NCBI GenBank assembly: GCA_045804965.1
Contig: JBJMMD010000010.1
Span: 1 to 64,000, forward strand
DNA: 64,000 nucleotides
Reading direction: 5' to 3'
Origin: CAVTUU01 sp045804965
GTDB taxonomy: Bacteria > Chloroflexota > Chloroflexia > Thermomicrobiales > UBA6265
The first letter of the stretch is position 1; each line of letters starts with the position of its first letter. The notes under the pieces are model-generated. The model was given only the letters and a program-made list of their open reading frames with translations, did not search any database and had not been told where the DNA came from. Both the position numbers and the translations under genes were made by a program. Shown in pieces: positions 1 to 9,569 of this stretch.

Positions 1-488
1 TCCGCGATCACATCAACATTGTGCGCCCAAGTCTGCCCGTCGTCGTCGTTGACGTTGATGTGGACGGTCTCACCAGATTGCCAATTGCGGCCCGTGAGCG
101 TAACGAGTTCGCCCGGGCTATAGTCTGCTTTGTCGCTCGCGATTGAGGGAGGAGTTGTCGATTTCGGGGTCGGCGTGTCCGTCGCCGCAGGGGCCGGGGT
201 ATTGGTTGCTGCGAGGGTTGCAGTGTTGGTAGGTGGCGGCACTGGGGTGTCGGTCGGTGCCGGTACCGGAGTATTAGTCGGAGGAACGGGCGTGTCGGTC
301 GGCACGGCGGTTGGGGCCGGGACGTCAGTTGGCTGCTCGGTTGCGGTCGGGGTCTCCCCAGCGGCAGAAGCCGCGCCGGAGAACGCGAAGATCGGAATCA
401 TTAGCTGCGCGAGCAGGGCAATAAGCGCTAAAAAGGGAAAAACGCGCCTCCCGGGGCGAGCATGTCGCGTCGATGCGGGATCCGCCAA
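1..488 (-). CDS. Secreted Thr/Pro-rich protein, C-terminus cut by the window edge
   Basis: The reverse strand reads an uninterrupted 162 codons to base 1. After a basic N-terminus (residues 1-16) comes a hydrophobic signal segment with an Ala-rich cleavage region near residue 42, then about 75 residues of Thr/Pro/Ala/Asn linker, then the start of a beta-rich module (DKADYSPGELVTLTGRNWQ) of the kind repeated in secreted Chloroflexota proteins. The TTG at 488 is chosen because GAAGGAG lies six bases upstream. An in-frame GTG at 503 is the alternative but has a Shine-Dalgarno sequence too close to it. The protein is presumably exported and cell-surface bound. Its function cannot be told because the catalytic or binding part, if any, lies outside the window. 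Confidence 0.7.
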   Translation of the reverse strand, partial: MADPASTRHARPGRRVFPFLALIALLAQLMIPIFAFSGAASAAGETPTATEQPTDVPAPTAVPTDTPVPPTNTPVPAPTDTPVPPPTNTATLAATNTPAPAATDTPTPKSTTPPSIASDKADYSPGELVTLTGRNWQSGETVHINVNDDDGQTWAHNVDVIA

Positions 489-959
489 TCTAGTCTCCTT
501 CACCGCTCCCCTACCGGAGCAATCTCCATCGATCAGCGCGCAGCATGCGCCTCCGCGTCCGGCGTCAGCTTGCCAACGAATAGCAAGGACCGCCCGGATG
601 GGTGCCCCACTCCAACGTGAATTGGGTCCCATTTTTTAGCTTGACATTATAGTAATCGCGGATAACCTGATGTGTCTAGTACCTACGCGACAATTGGGTC
701 ATCGAAGTCCTAGTACTAAAGTCCATGAGTTTGCGGTCTCGCCCGTTGCTTGAAGCTCCGCCTGGAGACCGCATCTCCGCGTAACCTTCAATAACTTCAC
801 GCTCATAAATCCCTCAAATGCGGTATTGCCCTTCCCGGGTCAGCCCGCATACTAGAAACGTCTGTTATCGGCAATTGCGTGGCGTGCTCTGGTTTTCCTA
901 GTACCTCCGGGAGCCCAACGCGACGAGCCGGCTCTGGTTAGGGAGAGGAAAGGACGGGA
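489..959. promoter_or_regulatory. Divergent intergenic region with repeated short words
   Basis: This 471-base stretch separates two divergent genes for secreted proteins. It holds CTAGTAC three times (676-682, 710-716, 898-904), the palindrome TAGTACTA (711-718), AATTGGGTC twice (620-628, 692-700), and a TTGACA (641-646) that could be a -35 box with a weak -10 near 663-668. A further motif at 808-828 recurs near 5558 and is listed separately. No convincing gene was found here. Repeated words of this kind upstream of surface-protein genes look like regulator sites, but no regulator can be assigned. Confidence 0.35.
808..828. repeat. 21-bp motif, copy 1, upstream of phosphoesterase 1
   Basis: The word AATCCCTCAAATG followed by CGGTATTG is matched at 19 of 21 positions by 5558-5578. 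Both copies lie in the intergenic regions before the two paralogous phosphoesterase genes. This copy is 131 bases upstream of the start at 960. It may be an operator or a remnant of the duplication that made the two genes. Confidence 0.45.
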
Positions 960-3900
960 ATGTCCCGCACGCTGCTCCGTCTCGGCGCGATCGTCAGTTT
1001 CATCGCGCTGGTCCTGCTCGCGTGGCAAGGGACGGCGGCGCAGGACGTGGCCACTGCGACGCCGGCGCCCACCGCGCCTCTTGCCACCGATACCCCTCCG
1101 CCGCCGACGAACACGCCTCTTCCCACCAATACGTCGACCCCGATTCCGCCGACCAACACGCCAATTCCGACGCCGCCGAACACCGTCGTTGCCCCGACGA
1201 AGACACCTACGCCGACCTTCACGCCGATTCCACCGACCGCGGCACCGACCTCGGCGCCAAAGCTAGCGGCCGTCGGATGTTGGGCGCCGTTCACGGACGA
1301 CTTCGAATCAGGTTCGCTGTCGACATGGACCTCGGTCGACGGCTTGACCGCGCAAACCGGCCAGGTCTATAGCGGCGCCTATGCCGCGCTTGCCCAGAGC
1401 GCGGGCACTCCCGGGTATGCCCGGCGCACCCTGTCATGCGAGCAAAGCTCGATCTATTACCGGGTCCGGTTCAAACTGATCAGTAAGGACGCAACGACGC
1501 TTTATCTGATCAAACTGCGCACCACCGCCAACGCCTCGATCGGCGGCATCTTCATTACCGAAAACGGTCGCCTCGCCTATCGCAACGACAACGCCGCCGC
1601 ACCCCACACCGACCCAACTACGATCGTCGTCAGTACCGGCGTTTGGCACGAAGTTCAGCTGCACGGCGTCGTCGACGGCGCGACCGGTCAAATCGAGGTC
1701 TGGTACGACGGGCAACCCGTGTCGATCTTGACCAAGGGCGACAACCTGGGAACCGCGCTCACCGGACGAGTCCAACTCGGGGACAACAACTCCGGCAGGA
1801 ATTTCGCCATCGCCTTCGACGATGTCTGCGTTGACACCTCGATCTGCCCGATGATCTCGTCGTCGCCCCCATCAGCAACCAACACACCGACGCCAGTTCC
1901 GCCGACCAGTACAGCGACACAGGTTCCGCCCACATCGACGGCAACAGCGACGAGTTCGGCGACGCCGCCATTCACGCCGACGAACACATCGACAGCCACG
2001 CCGGTTCCGTCGAATACCCCGACCCCGACCTCCTCGCCGACGGCCCCGACCTCCACGGTCTCGCCGACGCCGCCCTCCTGCTGGTCGCGGTTCGTGGACG
2101 ACTTCGAGTCTGGGACTTTGGCGCAGTGGCCGAGCCCGACAAACCTTGCGGTGCAACAGACCGATGTCGATACCGGGGCCTGGGCTGTCAGCGCCGTGAG
2201 CGCGATCGGCACGGCTGCCTACGGACGTCACGTCCTCACCTGCGACCAAATGAGCGTCTACGGCCGCGTCCGCTTCAAGATCGTGAGCAAGGACGCAACC
2301 TCGCCGATCAACCTGCTTCGGTTCCGCACAGGAACCCCGGATGCTTCGATTGGCGGTGTCTATGTCGATAGCCAGGGGCGGCTCGCCTATCGTAGCGATG
2401 CCGGCAGCTTCAATGTTGTTAGCGCGAGCGCGCGCGTGACGAACGGCGCCTGGCACACCCTGGAGGTTCACTTCGACGTCGCCGGTCAGCTCGTCGAGAT
2501 TTGGTATGACGGCGCACCGGTAGCCGATCTCTCAGCGGGGGGCAAGAATCTCGGCGCCGCCGCAGTCCGCCGGGTGCAGCTCGGCGAAAACAACACCGGC
2601 CGCATCTTCGACGTGCGGTTCGACAATGTGTGCGTCGACATCGTGCGGTGCCCGTTTGGTGGATCACCAACGCCGACTCCGACCTCGACGGCGACGCCAA
2701 CAAGCACTCCGACAGTTGCCGCGACATCGACGGCGACATTCACGCCGACCCCGACGGGAACACCGCCGACTTGCTGGTCGCCGTTCTTCGACGGCTTCGA
2801 ATCAGGGTCCCTGGCACAGTGGACGAGCCAGAGTGGATTGACGGTGCAGCAGACGGATGTCGACACCGGCGCCTGGGCAGCGAGCGGGATCAGCACGGCC
2901 GGCACGCCTTCGTACGCCCGCCGCGATCTCTCGTGCGACCAGATGAGCGTCTACTTTCGGACGCGTTTCAAGATCGTGAGTAAGGACGCGACTTCGTTCT
3001 ATCCGCTCAAGTTCCGCACGCGCACCTCCAATACCTCGCTCGGCGGCGTGTTTGTGGATGGCCAGGGCCGGTTGTCCTACCGCAGCGATGTCGGAAATGT
3101 CACCGTTTCGAGCACGACGACCGTGACGAATAAGGTTTGGCATGCACTCGAAATGCACTTCGATGTCGCAAAAGGCGCGGTGGATGTCTGGTACGACGGT
3201 GCGCCCGTAGCTGCACTGACGACGACAGGGCAGGATTTCGGGGTGATTGCAATTGGCCGGGCGCAGCTCGGTGATAACTCAAGCGGGCACAATTTTGACA
3301 TCCGCTTCGACAATGTCTGCGTCGACATTGTCCGCTGCCCAGCAACGATCCCGAATGTCACGCCGACGCCGACACCAACTGCGACCCCGGCGCCGACCGC
3401 GGTCGCGGGAGACGCGGTGATCATGGCCGCCGGCGATATCGCCTGCGGAGCGGAGAGCACGGGAGGCGCCTGCGTGCAAAGCCAGACGTCAGACTTGCTC
3501 GTCGCCCAGCAACCAAACGCGGTCTTGCTCCTTGGTGACGACCAGTATGAATGCGGTCAGTTAGGCGACTTCAACAAGTTCTTCGGTCCGACCTGGGGGA
3601 GAGTCAAATCCTCGATCTATCCAGCGGTTGGCAATCACGAATACAACGTGCAAACCGATCCGACGAGACCTTGTTACGGCGCATCTCCGGGCGCACCCGA
3701 TTACTGGTCCTACTTTGGCGTGGTGTCGCATCCCCGGGACCCCACCTGCGGCGTCAGTTGCACCGGGTATTACAGCTTCGACGTCGGCGCCTGGCATATC
3801 ATCGCCATCAATTCCAACTGCTCAAATGTTGCCGGCGGTTGTAGCGCTGGTTCCGCGCAGGAACAATGGCTCCGGCAGGATCTCGCCGCACATCCGAATG

Positions 3901-4553
3901 CGTGCACGCTCGCCTACTGGCACCACGCCCGCTTCAGTTCCGGGCAGTGGCAGAACAACACGTCAATGCAGGCGACTTGGCAGGCGCTTTACGATAACGG
4001 CGCCGAGGTTGTCCTCAATGGGCACGATCACAATTACGAGCAATTCGCCCCTCAGGACGGGGCGGGAAATCTCGATCAGGCGTACGGCATGCGTGAGTTC
4101 GTCGTCGGCACGGGAGGACGAAATCTCGGCCCATTCACGAGCCTGAAACCTAACTCCGAGGTTTTCAACCGGACCAGCTTCGGCGTACTGAAGATGACGC
4201 TTCACCCCAGCGGCTACGACTGGCAATTCGTCTCGGCCGCGGGGTCGCCGAGTATCCCGGGCGCGAGCGGCAGCGCGGGTTGCCACGGCCGAAAGACAGC
4301 CTCGCTCGCTCCCGCGATCGCCGCGACGACCGGCTCGTCGGGTCAGAACACGCCCGCGCTTTCCGGGAGCGCGGTCACGCAAATCAGTCTCGCGCTGGGT
4401 CTGGCGGCGCTCATCACTTTCGTGTCGGTCCGCGTCGTCAACGTTTCGGCCGCGCGCCGCGGAATCCGCTCCCTGCTGTCCGCGTCCCCTCGCCGCCCGA
4501 GGGCAGCTATGCCGCCGGTCAAGCGAGGAGCACGGTCACGATCAGCGCCGTGA
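960..4553 (+). CDS. Secreted metallophosphoesterase with three laminin-G-like domains
   Basis: A 1197-residue surface protein. The order is: signal peptide (about 1-27), Thr/Pro linker, three concanavalin/laminin-G-like domains (about 106-295, 373-562, 604-795), each opening with a CW..F.DDFESG-type motif and closing with FD(D/N)VCVD, separated by Thr/Pro linkers, then a calcineurin-like phosphoesterase (about 818-1090). The phosphoesterase metal motifs are all visible: GDIACG, LLGDDQYE, GNHEY, YWHH and GHDHNYE. A hydrophobic segment near 1137-1160 followed by an Arg-rich tail suggests a C-terminal membrane anchor with the catalytic domain outside. AAAGGA lies upstream of the ATG. The substrate is unknown; related catalytic domains hydrolyse phosphomonoesters or diesters. 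The last 35 bases overlap the convergent cupin gene. A close paralog lies at 6050-9004. Confidence 0.85.
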   Translation: MSRTLLRLGAIVSFIALVLLAWQGTAAQDVATATPAPTAPLATDTPPPPTNTPLPTNTSTPIPPTNTPIPTPPNTVVAPTKTPTPTFTPIPPTAAPTSAPKLAAVGCWAPFTDDFESGSLSTWTSVDGLTAQTGQVYSGAYAALAQSAGTPGYARRTLSCEQSSIYYRVRFKLISKDATTLYLIKLRTTANASIGGIFITENGRLAYRNDNAAAPHTDPTTIVVSTGVWHEVQLHGVVDGATGQIEVWYDGQPVSILTKGDNLGTALTGRVQLGDNNSGRNFAIAFDDVCVDTSICPMISSSPPSATNTPTPVPPTSTATQVPPTSTATATSSATPPFTPTNTSTATPVPSNTPTPTSSPTAPTSTVSPTPPSCWSRFVDDFESGTLAQWPSPTNLAVQQTDVDTGAWAVSAVSAIGTAAYGRHVLTCDQMSVYGRVRFKIVSKDATSPINLLRFRTGTPDASIGGVYVDSQGRLAYRSDAGSFNVVSASARVTNGAWHTLEVHFDVAGQLVEIWYDGAPVADLSAGGKNLGAAAVRRVQLGENNTGRIFDVRFDNVCVDIVRCPFGGSPTPTPTSTATPTSTPTVAATSTATFTPTPTGTPPTCWSPFFDGFESGSLAQWTSQSGLTVQQTDVDTGAWAASGISTAGTPSYARRDLSCDQMSVYFRTRFKIVSKDATSFYPLKFRTRTSNTSLGGVFVDGQGRLSYRSDVGNVTVSSTTTVTNKVWHALEMHFDVAKGAVDVWYDGAPVAALTTTGQDFGVIAIGRAQLGDNSSGHNFDIRFDNVCVDIVRCPATIPNVTPTPTPTATPAPTAVAGDAVIMAAGDIACGAESTGGACVQSQTSDLLVAQQPNAVLLLGDDQYECGQLGDFNKFFGPTWGRVKSSIYPAVGNHEYNVQTDPTRPCYGASPGAPDYWSYFGVVSHPRDPTCGVSCTGYYSFDVGAWHIIAINSNCSNVAGGCSAGSAQEQWLRQDLAAHPNACTLAYWHHARFSSGQWQNNTSMQATWQALYDNGAEVVLNGHDHNYEQFAPQDGAGNLDQAYGMREFVVGTGGRNLGPFTSLKPNSEVFNRTSFGVLKMTLHPSGYDWQFVSAAGSPSIPGASGSAGCHGRKTASLAPAIAATTGSSGQNTPALSGSAVTQISLALGLAALITFVSVRVVNVSAARRGIRSLLSASPRRPRAAMPPVKRGARSRSAP

Positions 4554-5457
4554 GCGGACCACTCGCGCCGGATCGCAGGGTGGCAATCGTCCCCGGCTGG
4601 ACGAGCACCGCCCCGCCCGCCGTTGTCTGCACCGCTAAGGGCGCTGCCGACTCATTCGCCTCGGTCGTTTGGGGATTAACCGAACCGGAAGATCTCGTGA
4701 CGACCGTGCCCTCCGCGACCTCGATGTCGAGCGTGCCATCTTCGACCACGAATAGTTCCGGTCCGCTTGCCTGTTGACGCGGCATGATCTTTCCCGTTAC
4801 CCCGACAAGGCGATTGATAGCGAAGCGGGCGGGGACGGTCGTCGACGTTGCGGTCGCATACCCGACATCCAGTGGTTCGATCGTAACGCCGCGTGGCAGT
4901 TTATTGGCAGTTCCGGGAGGCCACGACGCCGCAACTCCGCTCGCGGGCTGCGGGGTGACTGCCGCCGCCAAAAAGATCGCTTGGCTTTGCCCCGGATTGC
5001 GGATCGTATGGGCAACGTCACCCGGGACGTAGATGCTGTCGCCCGGCGCGAGTGTGAATGCGAACCCGCCGCTGCTGGGAGTCGCAACCGCTTCCGCGAC
5101 CGGCGTTCCTCCGCGCCGCACCCGCTCTTCAACCTCTTCTGCCTCGTCCTCTTCTCCGGCCACGACGACGTGCAAGACGCCCGATTCGACCGCGATCAGC
5201 TCCGGCCCGGGAACTGATATATCAGTAAGGACCACGTCTTTCGCAAGCGTCAGACGAGCGAAGGCGACCACGGAGGGCGAGGGCGGCAACGATGCCACCG
5301 TGGTTTCTGCGAGAATCTGCCCCGCGATCGGGGATGAACTCGGAGTCGCTTGAGCGGCCCGCATCGGCGGTGGAAAAGCAAGTCCAACCAAGACAAGCGT
5401 CGCAGCTATCGCGCGCGAAACGCAATTTGTGGCGGGGAACGCGCTCGCTAGATTCAT
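4519..5457 (-). CDS. Secreted double-cupin protein
   Basis: 312 residues with an N-terminal signal peptide (about 1-35, ending in a MRAAQA-like site). Two beta-barrel cupin modules follow. The first (about 85-170) contains GDSIYVPGDVAHTIRNPG, where one His and surrounding Gly/Pro fit the second cupin motif. The second (about 220-310) is more degenerate, with LFVVEDGTLDIEV and a PG turn but no clear metal His set. A Glu-rich insertion (EEDEAEEVEE) lies in the first barrel. Enzymatic activity is doubtful for the second module. The gene is convergent with, and overlaps by 35 bases, the phosphoesterase gene at 960-4553, and is divergent from its paralog. GAGAGGA precedes the ATG. Its role is unknown; a sensor or binding protein is as likely as an enzyme. 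Confidence 0.75.
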   Translation of the reverse strand: MNLASAFPATNCVSRAIAATLVLVGLAFPPPMRAAQATPSSSPIAGQILAETTVASLPPSPSVVAFARLTLAKDVVLTDISVPGPELIAVESGVLHVVVAGEEDEAEEVEERVRRGGTPVAEAVATPSSGGFAFTLAPGDSIYVPGDVAHTIRNPGQSQAIFLAAAVTPQPASGVAASWPPGTANKLPRGVTIEPLDVGYATATSTTVPARFAINRLVGVTGKIMPRQQASGPELFVVEDGTLDIEVAEGTVVTRSSGSVNPQTTEANESAAPLAVQTTAGGAVLVQPGTIATLRSGASGPLTALIVTVLLA

Positions 5458-6049
5458 AGGAGGATCCTCTCCGCACTTGAACGTGGCAACGCTCGACGAG
5501 ACAGGCCATCACCTAGCGCTTGTGCAACCGAGGTTAGCCTAATTTCGGTATTGACCGAATCCCTCAAATGGTGTATTGATCCCCATAGTCTCACCTTCAA
5601 CCCAGGCGAGCCCGGCGCTTCGCTACCTCACTGACAGGTCAACGACCCCTTCGCGCGGGAATACCCGCGCTTTTCACCGTCACAAGAGAGGGGTCTCGCT
5701 CTGTCTTATTGCTAGAACGTGGCATTGTCCAAAGGGTTCGGTCTGTGCACGAACCGTCCGGGATAGTGGCGCCATGGTCGTGCTCTTTGGCGACGCCAGG
5801 CGCTAGAGAGACGACCGGAGGCACGCCGATAAGGAGACACCTTCGACTAAGGCTCAGATTGAGCAACGAACACTATCGCCAAATACTGTCCTGACCCTCA
5901 ACGCTGAAGTTCCACCATCACGTCGTCACGCCTTATCGGATCGGTAGCTTGCGTGGCTATCGATGAGTCGTTCGGCTTTTCCAATTCGCCTCACTCGTTT
6001 TTGCACGCGGAATCGTTGACGCCTGTCTCATCCGAAAGGAAGGCCGAAA
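5458..6049. promoter_or_regulatory. Divergent intergenic region between cupin and phosphoesterase 2
   Basis: 592 bases without a convincing gene. The second copy of the 21-bp motif is at 5558-5578 (AATCCCTCAAATG then GTGTATTG), about 100 bases upstream of the cupin start on the other strand and about 470 bases upstream of the phosphoesterase. A TATTGACC at 5549-5556 directly precedes it. GAAAGGAAGG precedes the ATG at 6050 and serves as its ribosome-binding site. Confidence 0.35.
5558..5578. repeat. 21-bp motif, copy 2
   Basis: This matches 808-828 at 19 of 21 positions; the two differences are adjacent, near the middle (CG in the first copy, GT here). Its recurrence in the intergenic region before each of two duplicated gene units argues for a regulatory site or a conserved relic of the duplication. 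Confidence 0.45.
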
Positions 6050-9004
6050 ATGTCTCAGCGAGTCATCCGGCTTGGCATATTCTTGACCTTGCTGGCGTCG
6101 GCCCTTCTTGTCTGGCAGCAGTCGGCCGCCCAAGATGTAGCGATTCCCACACCGACGCCAACAATCCAACCGACCGCCACCCCTTCCAACACGGCCACTC
6201 CTACTGCCACATCTGTTCCTACGAACACTGCGACCGCGACGGCGATTCCGCCGACGAACACGCCGGTTCCGTCGACCTCAACGTTGGTCCCTCCGACCGC
6301 AACTCGCACGCCGACAAAGACCCCGGCGCGATCGACTCCGACAGCAACTCGAACTCCGCTTCCGCCCCCATCACAATCACTGGCCAACTGCTGGATGCCG
6401 TTTTCTGACGACTTCGAATCGGGAACTATGACAAAGTGGACCTCGAATGACGGCGTTGTCGTGCAAGGAACTCAGGTGTTCTCCGGCGTCTATGCGGCGC
6501 TCTCGCAAAGCGTCGGCAACTCCGCGTACGCCCGAACCACGTTAGTGTGCGAGCAAGGCTCGATCTACTATCGCCTCCGCTTCAAGCTCATCAATAAGGA
6601 CGCAAAGGTCGTATACCTCATCAAGTTGCGAACGGCGGCAAACGTTTCAATTGGCGGCATCTTCATCAGCGAAACCGGCCGTCTCGCCTATCGCAATGAC
6701 AATCCGTCGGCGCCTCACACGGACTCCACGACCATCGTCGTCAGCACCGGCATCTGGCATGAGGTCGAGATGCATGCCACGGTGAACGGGAGCAGCAGTC
6801 GAATCGAAGTAGTGTATGACGGGCAACAAATCGCATCACTATCAAAACCCGACAACCTCGGAACTGCCACGGTGGGTCGGGTCCAGCTCGGTGACAGCAC
6901 CACTGGCCATTCGTTCGCAGTTGCTTTCGACGATGTGTGCGTCGATGTCGTCCTCTGTCCGCTCATGACAGGCACGCCGCCTACCGCGACGAGCACATCA
7001 ACCATGGCGCCACCGACATCCACGCCAACAAGCAGCGTGACGGCGACGCCTACGCTGAGCCCGACCAAAATCTCAACTGCGATTCCGAGTCCGACGAGTA
7101 CGTCAACAGTCACGAGTGTGCCGACCGTCACGCCGACGGAAACAGTCGATCCGACAATGACTGCCACGGCAACGACAACGCCAATAGCGACGGTAACCCC
7201 GTCTTCGACTGCAACACCCTCGTCCTGCTGGTCGCAATTTCGTGATGATTTCGAGACTGGGACACTAGCTCAGTGGCCGGGTTCGGCCGGGCTCACTGTC
7301 CAACAGCTCGATGTCGATACCGGATCCTGGGCTGTGAGCGCTGTCGGCACGAGCGGAACAGCCGCATATGGCCGTCACACGCTTGCCTGCGATCAGTTCA
7401 ATCTCTACAGCCGAGTTCGTTTCAAGATTCTGTCGAAGGACTCGAACACGCTTTATCTTCTCAAGTTCCGCACGACCGCCGCCAACGCGTCGATCGGGGG
7501 TGTTTACATCACCAGCCAAGGGAAGTTGGCCTATAAGAATGACGCCGGTGGCGTTAGCGTGGCGAGCACCGTCACCGCGACGACGGGCGAGTGGCACACG
7601 GTTGAAGCGCATTTCGATCTCGCCGGGCAGTTCGTGGAGATTTGGTACGACAGCGGGCCAGCGCCAATACTCTCACTCACCAAGCAGAATCTTGGAACGG
7701 TGGCCGCTGGGCGGGTGCAACTTGGCGAAAACGCAACCGGGCGCACGTTTGATGTTCGCTTTGACAACGTCTGTATCGACAGCGTCCGGTGCTCGGAGTC
7801 GCCGTCGACTTCCACCGCCACGCCAACACTCACGCCATCGCCGACGCTTGCCGCGGGCGACGCGGTCATCATGGCCGTGGGCGACATCGCCTGCGGAACG
7901 GCGAGCACGGGAGGCGCTTGCGCCCAGAGTAGGACATCCGATCTGGTCGTCGCACAGCAGCCGAGCGCCGTCCTTCTGCTCGGCGATGACCAATACGAGT
8001 GTGGCGAGCTGAGCGATTTCAATTCCTACTTTGATCCGACCTGGGGGAGGTTCAAGCCGCTAATTCACCCAGCAATTGGCAATCATGAGTACAGTGTGGA
8101 GACGACTTCCACGTCTCCTTGCTACAACCGTCCGCCAGGCGCGCCGGGCTACTGGGCCTACTTTGGGGCCGGATCACACCCGCTCGACCCCAGCTGCAAC
8201 ATGAGCTGCACCGGCTATTACAGCTTCGATGTCGGCGCCTGGCACATCATCGCCATCAATTCCAATTGCTCGCAAGTTTCTGGAGGCTGTGGCGCTAGTT
8301 CACCGCAAGAACAGTGGCTGCGCCAGGATCTCGCGGCGCATCAAAACAGTTGCACGCTTGCCTATTGGCATCACCCGCGCTTCAGCTCGGGTACTCATGG
8401 TAACCAGACCGCGATGGCGGCCATCTGGCAGGCGCTCTACGACAACGGCGCCGACGTAGTCCTCAATGGTCACGATCACGACTACGAACAGTTTTCTCCC
8501 CTCGATCCAAACGGCAACATGGACATGGCGTTCGGCATCCGAGAGTTCGTTGTTGGCACAGGAGGGCATAACATCGGCGGGGCTGGGATGATGCAACCTA
8601 ATTCCGAAGTCTTTAGCTTATCCAGCTTCGGCGTGTTCAAAATGACCGTGCACGCCAATAGTTTCGAATGGCAATTCGACCCCGCTTCCGGCTGGCCAAG
8701 CATTCCAGGCGCCGGCGGCAGTGCGAACTGCCATGAGAAGAAGGCCGCGGCGGCCGAGCCCATGATCGGCTCCATTTCTGGACTGTCCCATCGCTCAATC
8801 TCGCAACCCGGAATCGCGGATAAGCTTTGGTTGGCGATGACGGTTCTCGTAGCTTTGCTTGCGCTTGGCAGCGGCCAGGTTCTCCGACGCCAACCACGAC
8901 CTTTCCTTTCAACCCCGGTTCTCGAGTTTCGCCGACGAATGGCGGCGCGCAGTCTCGCAATCGCGAAGCGGTTCTGTGGACGAATTTGGCAATTCCCGCG
9001 GTGA
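6050..9004 (+). CDS. Secreted metallophosphoesterase with two laminin-G-like domains (paralog)
   Basis: 984 residues, clearly homologous along its length to the product of 960-4553 but with two rather than three laminin-G-like domains. The order is: signal peptide (1-27, ending near SAAQDV as in the paralog), Thr/Pro linker to about 110, domain 1 (about 113-301), long linker, domain 2 (about 392-578), calcineurin-like phosphoesterase (about 602-880) with GDIACG, LLGDDQYE, GNHEY, YWHH and GHDHDYE, and a C-terminal hydrophobic segment (about 923-945) with a basic tail. The enzyme should act outside the cell, tethered to the membrane, with the lectin-like domains binding a surface or polymer. 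Domain number differs from its neighbour, so repeat gain or loss has occurred since duplication. Confidence 0.85.
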   Translation: MSQRVIRLGIFLTLLASALLVWQQSAAQDVAIPTPTPTIQPTATPSNTATPTATSVPTNTATATAIPPTNTPVPSTSTLVPPTATRTPTKTPARSTPTATRTPLPPPSQSLANCWMPFSDDFESGTMTKWTSNDGVVVQGTQVFSGVYAALSQSVGNSAYARTTLVCEQGSIYYRLRFKLINKDAKVVYLIKLRTAANVSIGGIFISETGRLAYRNDNPSAPHTDSTTIVVSTGIWHEVEMHATVNGSSSRIEVVYDGQQIASLSKPDNLGTATVGRVQLGDSTTGHSFAVAFDDVCVDVVLCPLMTGTPPTATSTSTMAPPTSTPTSSVTATPTLSPTKISTAIPSPTSTSTVTSVPTVTPTETVDPTMTATATTTPIATVTPSSTATPSSCWSQFRDDFETGTLAQWPGSAGLTVQQLDVDTGSWAVSAVGTSGTAAYGRHTLACDQFNLYSRVRFKILSKDSNTLYLLKFRTTAANASIGGVYITSQGKLAYKNDAGGVSVASTVTATTGEWHTVEAHFDLAGQFVEIWYDSGPAPILSLTKQNLGTVAAGRVQLGENATGRTFDVRFDNVCIDSVRCSESPSTSTATPTLTPSPTLAAGDAVIMAVGDIACGTASTGGACAQSRTSDLVVAQQPSAVLLLGDDQYECGELSDFNSYFDPTWGRFKPLIHPAIGNHEYSVETTSTSPCYNRPPGAPGYWAYFGAGSHPLDPSCNMSCTGYYSFDVGAWHIIAINSNCSQVSGGCGASSPQEQWLRQDLAAHQNSCTLAYWHHPRFSSGTHGNQTAMAAIWQALYDNGADVVLNGHDHDYEQFSPLDPNGNMDMAFGIREFVVGTGGHNIGGAGMMQPNSEVFSLSSFGVFKMTVHANSFEWQFDPASGWPSIPGAGGSANCHEKKAAAAEPMIGSISGLSHRSISQPGIADKLWLAMTVLVALLALGSGQVLRRQPRPFLSTPVLEFRRRMAARSLAIAKRFCGRIWQFPR

Positions 9005-9035
9005 ACGTAATGGTTTGACCAAGCGCGGTCTCGCG

Positions 9036-9569
9036 TTATCTGGGTTGGACAATCTCCGAGATTGCTTCCGGCCGGAAGGGCGCTTTTTCGCCGATGTCGC
9101 CGACGAATTCGGGCAGTTGTGTGTGGCCGAGCATCTGCCGGATCGCCTGCGCTTCGCCGGTGTGGAACCAGTAATGCCCGATCACGCGCAGGATCAGCGT
9201 GCCGACCGATTCGCTGTGGGGACTGCCATTGACCAAGGGAAACGCTTGCAAATCGCTCACGGTCAAGGCTTCGAGATACGGGTCTGTCGCGGACGTGATT
9301 GCTCGCCAGGCCTTCCACATGTCGTCGAGCGGAGGAGTGCTGGCCGGCTTGCCATAACCGACGAGAGCATTGAGTCCCTCGACGACGAGCGGTTCGTCTC
9401 GCCGCCAGATCCAATAGCGCTGTTCCTGATCGGACAGATGCCCGATGATCCAACTGATGGAATTCATCGGGCCGAACCGGCGCACCGCGTCGTCTTCGCT
9501 CACGCCGTCGAGCGAGCGGACGAACTCGGAACGAGCAAACCGCAGCTGATCGACCAGCAAATGAGCCAC
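9036..9569 (-). CDS. DinB family (DinB_2-like) protein
   Basis: 177 residues from a GTG at 9569, chosen because GGAGGGG sits six bases upstream; a longer reading from 9605 lacks such a site. The four-helix-bundle pattern of DinB/YfiT-like metalloenzymes is seen: SISWIIGHLSDQE early and a YWFHTGEAQAIRQ helix late, which supply the His residues that bind a divalent metal in this superfamily. Members include mycothiol- or bacillithiol-dependent transferases, but the substrate cannot be inferred here. It lies 99 bases downstream of the VOC gene on the same strand and may be co-transcribed with it. Confidence 0.8.
   Translation of the reverse strand: MAHLLVDQLRFARSEFVRSLDGVSEDDAVRRFGPMNSISWIIGHLSDQEQRYWIWRRDEPLVVEGLNALVGYGKPASTPPLDDMWKAWRAITSATDPYLEALTVSDLQAFPLVNGSPHSESVGTLILRVIGHYWFHTGEAQAIRQMLGHTQLPEFVGDIGEKAPFRPEAISEIVQPR

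Noticed and set aside
130..639. Plus-strand frame rich in Gly/Val/Ser
   Set aside because: It is the antisense of the Thr/Pro linker of the minus-strand secreted protein; the same artefact occurs at 938-1294, 6055-6387 and 29691-29912.
641..668. Strong promoter from TTGACA
   Set aside because: The -10 partner is weak and the next plus-strand gene is about 300 bases away, so it is only mentioned as possible.
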